A stretch of 64,000 nt of DNA from an uncultured Flavobacterium sp. GTDB taxonomy: Bacteria; Bacteroidota; Bacteroidia; Flavobacteriales; Flavobacteriaceae. Within the stretch, counting starts at the first letter, position 1; each line of letters opens with the position of its first letter. Of the stretch, positions 50,789 through 59,300 are shown piece after piece. Location: the NCBI RefSeq assembly GCF_943913405.1, contig NZ_CALTYA010000005.1:1-64000 (forward strand), read 5' to 3'. The notes beneath the pieces are model-generated. The model was given only the letters and a program-made list of their open reading frames with translations. It did no database searches and was not told where the DNA came from. The translations under genes and the position numbers were made by a program.

Positions 50789-52120
50789 CTAAGCTTCCAC
50801 ATTCAAAAACTCCAACCTTACCGAACCGTCGTCGTCGATTTTTGTCAAGTTTATTTCGTGTAAAGTATTTACCAATTCGGGATTCCACGGCGTTTTTACT
50901 TTTACGTAGTTTTCTGTAAAACCGTGAATATAGCCTTCTTTATTTTCTCCTTCGAATAAAACCGTTCTGTTTGTCCCAATTTGACTTTCATAAAAAGCAC
51001 GACGTTTTTTTACCGAAAGGCCGCGTAACATTTTGCTTCTTTTCGCTCTAACATTTGCCGGAACTGGATTTGGCATGTTCGCCGCTTCGGTGTTATCTCT
51101 TTCTGAATACGTAAAAACGTGCAGATAAGAAATATCCATTTCGTTCAAGAAATTATAGGTTTCCAAGAAATGTTCGTCAGTTTCACCAGGAAATCCTACG
51201 ATTACGTCCACGCCAATACAAGCGTGTGGCATCACCTCACGGATTTTATTTACCCTTTCGGTATAAACTTCTCGCAAGTAGCGACGCTTCATTTTTTTCA
51301 AAATATCATTGCTTCCCGATTGCAACGGAATATGAAAATGAGGCACGAAAGTTCGTGATTTTGATACAAATTCTATAGTTTCATTACGAAGTAAATTCGG
51401 TTCGATCGATGAAATTCTCAAACGTTCGATGCCTTCTACTTTGTCTAATTCTTGAACCAATTCATAAAAAGTATGCTCGTGTTTTTTATTCCCGAATTCG
51501 CCTTTTCCATAATCGCCAATGTTGACTCCGGTCAAGACAATTTCTTTAATATTTTGCTGGGAGATTTCTTTCGCATTTGTCAATACATTTTGCAAAGTAT
51601 CGCTTCTAGAAATTCCTCTTGCCAATGGAATCGTGCAATACGTACATTTATAATCACAACCATCCTGTACTTTCAAAAATGCTCTGGTTCTATCGCCAAT
51701 AGAATAACTTCCCACATAAAAATCTGCTTCAGAAATCTCGCAGGAATGCACTTCTCCAAAATCATTTTTCGACAAATCATTAATATAATCGGTGATTTTG
51801 AATTTTTCTGTCGCACCTAAAACCAAGTCAACGCCGTCAACTGACGCCAATTCTTCGGGTTTCAATTGCGCATAACAACCCACTGCCGCTACAAAAGCTT
51901 TGTCGTTCAATTTCATCGCCTTTTTCACCACTTGCTTGAACTGTTTGTCCGCATTTTCAGTAACCGAACACGTGTTGATTACATAAATATCAGCAATTTC
52001 TTCAAATTCAACGCGGTCAAAACCTTCATTTTGAAAATTACGAGCAATGGTAGATGTTTCTGAAAAATTCAGTTTGCATCCCAACGTATAAAAAGCGACT
52101 TTTTTTCTGTTCTCTGTCAT
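50789..52120 (-). CDS. mtaB: tRNA t6A37 methylthiotransferase MtaB
   Basis: Radical SAM enzyme of 443 residues that converts t6A37 to ms2t6A in tRNAs reading ANN codons. The N-terminal UPF0004 domain has three Cys for the second iron-sulfur cluster (GCKLNFSE, NTCSVTENAD, VGCYAQL). The radical SAM motif is CDYKCTYCTIP near 154-164, and a TRAM-like C-terminal domain is present. Length and layout are normal. Confidence 0.94.
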   Translation of the reverse strand: MTENRKKVAFYTLGCKLNFSETSTIARNFQNEGFDRVEFEEIADIYVINTCSVTENADKQFKQVVKKAMKLNDKAFVAAVGCYAQLKPEELASVDGVDLVLGATEKFKITDYINDLSKNDFGEVHSCEISEADFYVGSYSIGDRTRAFLKVQDGCDYKCTYCTIPLARGISRSDTLQNVLTNAKEISQQNIKEIVLTGVNIGDYGKGEFGNKKHEHTFYELVQELDKVEGIERLRISSIEPNLLRNETIEFVSKSRTFVPHFHIPLQSGSNDILKKMKRRYLREVYTERVNKIREVMPHACIGVDVIVGFPGETDEHFLETYNFLNEMDISYLHVFTYSERDNTEAANMPNPVPANVRAKRSKMLRGLSVKKRRAFYESQIGTNRTVLFEGENKEGYIHGFTENYVKVKTPWNPELVNTLHEINLTKIDDDGSVRLEFLNVEA

Positions 52121-52212
52121 TATAAATCCTCCCGAAAATTGGGAAATTGGTATCTTTAGCTATATTTACATTTTGCAAATAGCCTGCAAATTTACATACA
52201 ATATTTTTCAAA

Positions 52213-53850
52213 ATGAAATCAATAATTCACTACATATCAATATTTTGCATATCGTTAACTTTATTCTCGTGCGGAAAAGACACCACAAAAAACCGCGACA
52301 ATCAAGTTTTTCGATTCAATCAAGATGCAAATGTGAGTTCGTTGGATCCTGCTTTTGCGAAATCTCAGGACAATATTTGGATATGCAATCAGCTTTTTAA
52401 CGGCTTGGTGCAATTGGATGACAGCTTGAATATCAAACCAGATTTGGCTAAATCTTGGACAATTTCTGAAGATGGAAAAACGTACACATTTTTTTTAAGA
52501 AATGATGTATTCTTTCATGAGAATTCCATATTTGACGAGCGCAGGATTCATAACCCTGAGATCAATAAAAATACTCGCATTGTAAATGCTTCTGATTTCG
52601 AATTCAGTTTCAATCGGCTTTTGGATGAAAAAGTAGCTTCCCCTGGCGGATGGATCATGCAAAATGTGGAAAATTTCAAGGCTAAAAACGACACTATTTT
52701 TGAGATAAATTTGAAAAAATCTTTTCCTGCTTTTTTGGGATTGCTTTCTATGAAATATGCTTCGGTTGTTCCGAAGGAAGCTTTTGTTTCTGGGTATGAT
52801 TTTAGAACAAATCCGATTGGAACTGGGCCTTTTCAATTTAAGCTTTGGGAGGAAAATGTGAAATTGGTATTGAGAAGAAATCCTTTGTATTTTGAAAAAG
52901 ATGAAAACGGAAAACAATTGCCTTATTTGGAAGCGGTTGCTGTGACATTTTTACCTGATAAACAAAGCGGATTTCTACAATTTGCCCAAGGAAAAATCGA
53001 TTTTATTTCGGGATTGCATCCTTCTTATAAAGATGAAATTTTGACGCAAAGCGGTCAGTTGCAAGATAAATATAAAAATGATGTGAATATGATTACGGGT
53101 CCGTATTTGAATACCGAATATTTGGGCTTTCGAATGGATGGAAGCGACAAAACGGTTTTGGACAAACGAATTCGTCAGGCTTTAAACTATGGCTTTGACC
53201 GACAAAAATTGGTTACGTATTTAAGAAACGGAATGGGGACTCCGGCTATTAACGGAATCATTCCGGCTGGATTGCCTGGTTTTGAAGAAACTAAAATTGG
53301 ATATAATTACGACATTCAAAAAGCTCTAAATTTGGTTGCCGAATATAAAAAAGCGACAGGCGATTTGAAACCTAAAGTGGCTTTGAGCACGAATGCAACT
53401 TATTTGGATATTTCAGAATATTTGCAGCGCGAGTGGAAGAAAATCGGGATTGATGTTGCAATTGACGTGAATCCGCCGGCAACTTTGCGACAGGCGATTT
53501 CTACGGGAAAAGTTTCGTTTTTCAGGGCGAGCTGGATTGCTGATTATCCTGATGCGGAGAATTATCTTTCTTTGTTTTACAGCAAAAACTTTGCTCCGAA
53601 TGGACCGAATTATACGCATTTCAAAAATGCAGAATTTGATAAATTATATGAAGAAGCTTTTTTGGAAACTGATGATTTGAAACGTTTTGTTTTGTACCAA
53701 AAAATGGATCAATTGGTTATGAAAGAAGCGCCCGTTATTCCTTTATTTTATGATAAAGTGGCGCGTTTTACTAGAAAAAATGTTGTAGGATTGGGAATTA
53801 ATCCTTTGAATATGTTGGATTTGCGGAGAGTTAGAAAATTGGCGAATTAG
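52213..53850 (+). CDS. Peptide ABC transporter substrate-binding lipoprotein
   Basis: Periplasmic-binding protein of 545 residues (SBP_bac_5 family): lipobox LTLFSC, then SSLDPAFAKSQDNIWICNQLFNGLV and DLAKSWTISEDGKTYTFFLR. Family members bind oligopeptides, dipeptides or nickel for ABC transporters. No permease or ATPase gene is adjacent, so its transporter is encoded elsewhere or its role differs. Single gene with a divergent mtaB upstream. Confidence 0.9.
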   Translation: MKSIIHYISIFCISLTLFSCGKDTTKNRDNQVFRFNQDANVSSLDPAFAKSQDNIWICNQLFNGLVQLDDSLNIKPDLAKSWTISEDGKTYTFFLRNDVFFHENSIFDERRIHNPEINKNTRIVNASDFEFSFNRLLDEKVASPGGWIMQNVENFKAKNDTIFEINLKKSFPAFLGLLSMKYASVVPKEAFVSGYDFRTNPIGTGPFQFKLWEENVKLVLRRNPLYFEKDENGKQLPYLEAVAVTFLPDKQSGFLQFAQGKIDFISGLHPSYKDEILTQSGQLQDKYKNDVNMITGPYLNTEYLGFRMDGSDKTVLDKRIRQALNYGFDRQKLVTYLRNGMGTPAINGIIPAGLPGFEETKIGYNYDIQKALNLVAEYKKATGDLKPKVALSTNATYLDISEYLQREWKKIGIDVAIDVNPPATLRQAISTGKVSFFRASWIADYPDAENYLSLFYSKNFAPNGPNYTHFKNAEFDKLYEEAFLETDDLKRFVLYQKMDQLVMKEAPVIPLFYDKVARFTRKNVVGLGINPLNMLDLRRVRKLAN

Positions 53851-54010
53851 GTAATTAGCGAATTGTGGATTTTTGTTGTTTACTTTAGAACACAGATGAC
53901 ACGGATTTGAATAATTTTTAAAATTGTTTGTTCTTTGTCATTTTCTTTTGCATTTGCTTGTCGATAACGATTGGTGCAGAAGTTTACAAAAATGCGAACA
54001 GATTCTCAAA

Positions 54011-54122
54011 TAGCCCTGATGGTGCGATTGTTTGAGCTCTTGTACCAGCCTTAAAAGCTGGCGCAAAGCGAGTCGTTCCAGCAGGAAATGCCTTTCCTGA
54101 AAATGCCTTGTGATTCGCTGCT
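54011..54122 (+). ncRNA. Structured intergenic element, Flavo-1-like
   Basis: It begins TAGCCCTGATGG, a string I remember from abundant dispersed elements of flavobacterial genomes. Predicted stems: CGATT (54025-54029) with AGTCG (54071-54075) enclosing CCAGC/GCTGG (54045-54049 and 54057-54061), then CAGGAAA/TTTCCTG (54082-54088 and 54093-54099). A run of 17 A follows at 54124-54140. No open frame of note. The Rfam identity (Flavo-1) is from memory only. Confidence 0.45.
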
Positions 54123-54217
54123 GAAAAAAAAAAAAAAAAATCGGGAATTAAATCTATCTTAAATGGATTGTTTTGAAAATTGATATTGCTTAATTTTGGG
54201 TAAATAACTTTTTTATT

Positions 54218-54649
54218 ATGAAAACATTTATATCTACTGCGCTAGTTTTTCTTTTTGGATTTAGTGTAAATGCTCAAGAAACTCCTATTAAAAATTCAGA
54301 ATTGCCAACTGAAGCAACTGCTTTTATTAAAAAACATTTTGGCAAAAATTCAATCCATCATGCGATTAAAGATAAGGATAATCGTAAAATTACTTATGAA
54401 GTGATGCTGGATAACGGCACTGAAATTGAATTTCTTGAGAATGGAACATGGAAAGAAGTGGACGGAAAAGATAAGGAGATTCCGACGGGATATATTTCAA
54501 AACCGATTTTGGATTATGTGAAAACAAATTATCCTAAGACTTCAATAACGCACATCGACAAAGGTTTAAATGATATTGACATCGACTTGAGTAATGGCAT
54601 TGAGCTTGAATTTGATTTAAAAGGAAAGTTTTTGAGAATTGACAAATAA
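54218..54649 (+). CDS. PepSY-like secreted protein
   Basis: Protein of 143 residues with a signal peptide (ends VNAQE) and two PepSY-like (PF11396-type) repeats: ATAFIKKHFGKNSIHHAIKDKD with TYEVMLDNGTEIEFLENGTWKE-like strands, then a second repeat from LDYVKTNYPKTSITHIDKG. These small periplasmic proteins are common in Bacteroidota; role unknown. Confidence 0.8.
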   Translation: MKTFISTALVFLFGFSVNAQETPIKNSELPTEATAFIKKHFGKNSIHHAIKDKDNRKITYEVMLDNGTEIEFLENGTWKEVDGKDKEIPTGYISKPILDYVKTNYPKTSITHIDKGLNDIDIDLSNGIELEFDLKGKFLRIDK

Positions 54650-54663
54650 CTTTTTTACTAAAC

Positions 54664-54693
54664 AAAAAACCACGATTTAAGTCGTGGTTTTTT
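54664..54693. terminator. Bidirectional terminator
   Basis: AAAAAACCACGA and TCGTGGTTTTTT pair perfectly around TTTAAG, between convergent genes. Confidence 0.88.
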
Positions 54694-54694
54694 G

Positions 54695-54925
54695 TTATTT
54701 ATTCTTGTCCTTTTGAAATCGCTCGATGTCTTCAATCGTAGCACATTTTGTATCTACTTTTTCATCGTCAACGATAAATGGAAGATGGATAAATTCAACT
54801 CCCGTTAAATCTTCGTGCAAATAATCTTCCATATCATTTAAGTCAAAAAACCAGATTTTATCGAACTGTACTTTCTTGACCGACGCATCTTTTAACAATA
54901 TAGCTTCTTTGAGTTTCTTCTGCAT
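54695..54925 (-). CDS. Small hypothetical protein
   Basis: Protein of 76 residues from ATG 54925 (MQKKLKEAILLKDASV), acidic in the middle (FDLNDMEDYLHEDLTGVEF). No membrane segment or domain I recognise. An upstream ATG at 54946 is possible. It ends right at a strong terminator and starts 36 nt after the esterase gene, so it is likely cotranscribed with it. Confidence 0.55.
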   Translation of the reverse strand: MQKKLKEAILLKDASVKKVQFDKIWFFDLNDMEDYLHEDLTGVEFIHLPFIVDDEKVDTKCATIEDIERFQKDKNK

Positions 54926-54960
54926 TTTATAAAAATTGAAATGCAAAGTTCGGAAATATT

Positions 54961-55827
54961 CTATTTTGCCGAAACATTATTTTCCTTAAAAACTTTGGCA
55001 AAAAATAAAGCGTGATATGGCACTGAATTTTCCCAATATTCCCAAGTATGCGCGCCTGGACGTTCGGTATAATCATGCGGAATTTTGTAATAAACCAATC
55101 TTCTGTGAAATTCTCTGTTAGATTCAATCAAAAAATCATCCACGCCGATGTCGATTGTCAAAGGCATTTTGTTCGCTTTAATTTTGTAGATCATATTCAA
55201 AACTGAATTTGCATCATACAATTCTTGCTTATCTGAATCAGCTCCAAAAACAGGTTCCATCAACTTTTTCACTTGGTCAGAATTATCTCTTTGCAACATG
55301 CCGCCCATATCCAAAGCGCCACTCATGCTTCCGGCAGCGAGATATAATTCAGGATGTTTTGCCGAAAGTGATAACGCTCCGTGGCCTCCCATAGACAAAC
55401 CAGTGATTACGCGGCCTTTTTTCTCTGCAATTGTTCGGTAAGTTTGGTCGATTTTTTGGATGACTTCTTTGGTGATATACGTCTCGAATTGGCTTTCCTT
55501 ATTTATTTTACTATCCAAATAAAAACTGAATGTTTCCCCTTCTGGCATTACGATTATCATATTATATTGATCAGCCAAATCTTTGACAGTCATTTTATTC
55601 GGAGTGCTTTTCAGCCAATCTCTGAAATGTCCATAAGCACCGTGCAAAAGATACATTACTGGATATTTCGCTTTTCCTTTTAAGTACGAATTTGGAAGAA
55701 CAATAGCTGCATTATACGTTTTTCCCATCGCCACACTTGGAATTGCGAGCGTATCGACTTTTGCAGCACGGGAGAAATTAGATTGCAATAAAAAAAGTAA
55801 GAAAAGAAGTGTTTTTAGTGTTTTCAT
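54961..55827 (-). CDS. Esterase of the Esterase D / antigen 85-like group
   Basis: Secreted alpha/beta hydrolase of 288 residues with a signal peptide (ends SRAAK). It shows PVMYLLHGAYGHFRDW, the nucleophile elbow GLSMGGHGAL near 145-154, an acidic residue in DIGVDDFLI, and the His in GAHTWEYW near 268-275. It is of the tributyrin/feruloyl esterase type; substrate unknown. Confidence 0.88.
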   Translation of the reverse strand: MKTLKTLLFLLFLLQSNFSRAAKVDTLAIPSVAMGKTYNAAIVLPNSYLKGKAKYPVMYLLHGAYGHFRDWLKSTPNKMTVKDLADQYNMIIVMPEGETFSFYLDSKINKESQFETYITKEVIQKIDQTYRTIAEKKGRVITGLSMGGHGALSLSAKHPELYLAAGSMSGALDMGGMLQRDNSDQVKKLMEPVFGADSDKQELYDANSVLNMIYKIKANKMPLTIDIGVDDFLIESNREFHRRLVYYKIPHDYTERPGAHTWEYWENSVPYHALFFAKVFKENNVSAK

Positions 55828-55947
55828 GAGGAGATTTGTTTGCTCAAAATAACAACATTATAACAAGATTTAAAAATAAATTATCATACTGAAATTCGCT
55901 TTGTAAGAATAATTTCCTATTTTTATGAAGTGTATAAATTTTGAATT

Positions 55948-56382
55948 TTGGAAATAAAAATCACCGTAAAACAGCTAGGAAAAAAACACCCGCTATTAAA
56001 AGAAAAAAGCGTGGAAATAAACCATAAACAATCTTCAATTCTCCTGAAAGATTTGCTGGCATTGATTGTTGAAGAACAGGTTTTAAATTACAATAAAAAA
56101 ACTATTGATTTTGACGAAAATGATACCACACATGAGCCACAAAAAAATTACCTAGAATTGTTAAGTACCACCGGAAAAGCAGGTTTTGGCAACATTTATA
56201 ATGAAGCAACTGCCGATTTAGAAAAAGCCAAAAACAATGTCTTTCAAAGTTTTGAAGACGGAATAATTGCTGTTTTTCAAGGCGAGGAAGAATTGACTTC
56301 TTTAGACCAAAATATCGATTTAAGTTTAAATTCCCCCTTCACATTCATACGTTTAACATTTTTAGCAGGAAGCTTTTGGTAA
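55948..56382 (+). CDS. Hypothetical protein upstream of the DUF4132 gene
   Basis: Protein of 144 residues read from a TTG at 55948 (MEIKITVKQLGKKHP). A stop lies two codons before it, so no earlier ATG is possible, and translation must begin at TTG or further inside. It has a beta start, a long helix and the strand-like ending FIRLTFLAGSFW. I do not know the family. It precedes the DUF4132 gene by 16 nt on the same strand, implying a joint function. Confidence 0.7.
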   Translation: MEIKITVKQLGKKHPLLKEKSVEINHKQSSILLKDLLALIVEEQVLNYNKKTIDFDENDTTHEPQKNYLELLSTTGKAGFGNIYNEATADLEKAKNNVFQSFEDGIIAVFQGEEELTSLDQNIDLSLNSPFTFIRLTFLAGSFW

Positions 56383-56398
56383 CTAAATTAAAAAATTC

Positions 56399-59300
56399 AT
56401 GATTGCAGAAATTCTAAAAAACAAAAAAATTGAAGATCCTTTTAAAAAATTCAAAAAGGAATTAGAGGAAAACAAAGAAGCATCTATTCTGACCAAACTT
56501 TTAAGAACGCAGAAATTCAAAAAAGAAGTTGCAGAATTCGGTTTAGAATTGCTCCGAAAAAACGACAATTATTATGATTACATAACGCTTGGTTCCAAAC
56601 AAGCGACCAAATTTGAAGCGCTGTTAATTGATAATATTTGGGAAAATCCAAATTATTATTCACTTTTAGTTTATTTCTTTGGAGATGAAAAAGCAAAATA
56701 TGTCAAGAAAGCTTGGGATGCGATGCCTCATAAAATGTACCAAAGTGGCTATGCCAGACGTTCGTTTCGAGCTCCAGAAAATAAGAAGTTTATTCATTTG
56801 AATCAGCTTAATTTTTTACGTTCAGCATTGCAGTTTCCATCAACATATAATTATGGCGAAGGTGGCACCACTTATTACAACCTTACTATTGAAGAACAAA
56901 TTCGGTTCGATACTGAAATAACCAATAGCACTTACCAGCACTTATTATGGAGCATGGCGATTGATTCTGGAGACGATAAAATCTTTCAATTGTTCGAAGA
57001 TATTATTTTCAACAATGATGAAATCGGCAAAGTCACCCGAAATATAATCAAAGCCTTATTGAACAGCGAAAAGAAAGAAAGCTGGCAATTGGTAGAAAAA
57101 CTTTTGCTGTCGGCACAACGCCAGGAAGGTTTGCGCCAGACAATTCTGGAAGCTTTGGACGAAACCAGCATCGGCGCATTGAAATATATGATTGACGTGA
57201 TTATTGAAAATAAACTGACGCGTTTTTCATCGGTTGTGCGCTCGATTGATACTTGGACAGGCCTTGGCTGGGATTCAGAAAAGGAAACCACGGTGCGCGC
57301 TATTTTAAGTTTCGCACAGCAATTCTTGAACAATCCAGAGACGATTAAAGACGGAATTGAAAGCAAAAACAATAATGAAGTGTACATGGCACTTTGGTCG
57401 CAAGGTGTTTTAGATATAGAAAAAACCGCTCCGTTTTTGCACCAGCTTTTAGACAAGGGAAGCATTGAAAAAAAATCATTGGCTTTAAAATTTGCTAGAG
57501 AAATTGGGCATCCTTATATAGAAATGCCTTTATATTTTAAAGCTTTAGACGATGAAAACCTGCAAGTTTTGGCTTTTGCCTTGCCCGGGCTTGAGGCGCT
57601 TTTGAGTGCCAATGTCAATTCAAAATTTTATATCGACAATGCCGATTATCCTGATTTTTTCGAAAAGATTTATAATTTGACGCAAAAAATTGATTTCAAA
57701 GAAAAAGTTTTTGAAGGAAAAGTTTTCTCTTGGCTAAATACCAAATTTGACCGAAACAGCTTGTATCAATCGCTAATTTATCTTGCCGGAGACCACAAAG
57801 AAAAGCTTGAAACCATCTTAAATCACTTCGAAGAATTTTCTATAAATTTAAGAGAAACAATTACCAGAACTGTCTTAAAAGATTTTTACTGCTATTCATT
57901 TTCTTATGGAGGAAACAACAAAGAAAACCAAATCCCGACAGATTCACAGCGCCAATTTGCCTTGCGAATTTTAAAAGACCGAGGGGAAAGCATCTTAGCT
58001 TCAGCCGTAAATGTGCTTTCAAAATTTGAACTGACCGAATCAGAATTGGGTACGTTTCAAGATTTATTAAAACGTAAAAATTCTACGTTGCGAAAAAACC
58101 TTTTGTCATTAATTTTAAAACAAAATGACAAAGCCGTTGCGCCATTTATTGAAAACACGATTGAAAACGGCGATATTGAGCAACGTTCGGCTTCGCTAGA
58201 ATTGATGCTGCAACTTCAAAAAAACAAACGCCTAGAAAACAAAATCACTGACTGGACTGCTTCTTACAAAGAGAAAAAGAAAATTTCTGAGCGAGAAGAA
58301 AAGCTATTAGAACAGCTTGAACCTTCGAAAGACAAGAAGAATTTATCTGCTGAAAACGGCTACACGCTGTATAACCCAAAAATGATTTCTTCGTATGAAA
58401 TTCCGAAGATTGAAACTGATTCTGTCTATAGCAAATTGACGAAAAGCGACAAATATGGTTTTTCAAAACCGGTTGCTTCCATTAAAAAAGATTTAGAAAA
58501 ACTGCATGAAATTTTCACGAAACATTCTGATTATGAATACGAATATGAAAATTACAACAATACGGCAGAAAAAGTTTTGCTTGGAAACGACTTTTACCAA
58601 ATCAAAAGAAATACTGAAAAATTCACTGATTTAGAATTATTTCAGAATTATCCTCTATACGAAATTTGGGACCAGTGGTTTATCGAAAGCAAACTGACTG
58701 CTTCAGATTTGTATCTTCTGACAATGGTTGAAAACTGCGACAGAAAAATTTTCAGGGAATTTTTAGAAGACTATATTTTTTATTATAAAGACAGCATTCC
58801 GAATCCGAACAAGAAGCATTATTATAGTTGGAATAATCCGATTTTAAATATTTTAAATGCTTTAGAAAACAAATATAAATTTGAAGAAAAAAACGAATTT
58901 TTGATTGATGCCACAGCTAAATTGTATTCAAAAATTCCGAGCAAAATATTAGAATTCAAGCAAAAAGAAGACAAAAACTATTATTATAACCGTTCTGACG
59001 GAGATGGCTGGCAATCTACAAGTTTCTTCGATATTTTCTTGACAAAAATTGAACTCAACAAACTTTCAGAAAATCAGATCAAGCGTGTCTGGAATCTCTA
59101 TCGTTGGCGTCAATTTAACGGTTTGAAAGAAAATATTCCGTTCAGCATGCCACCGCTTTATCTTTATGCAAAAGCATTTCAGCATCAATTTATTTCAGAA
59201 GATGAGCTTTATGAAGGCGTTCTGGAACCTGACAGAATTAGTATTTTGACTGGAGAAAAAAAGCATTACCAACATTATGGAAGCGAAAGCCTGACCAAAG

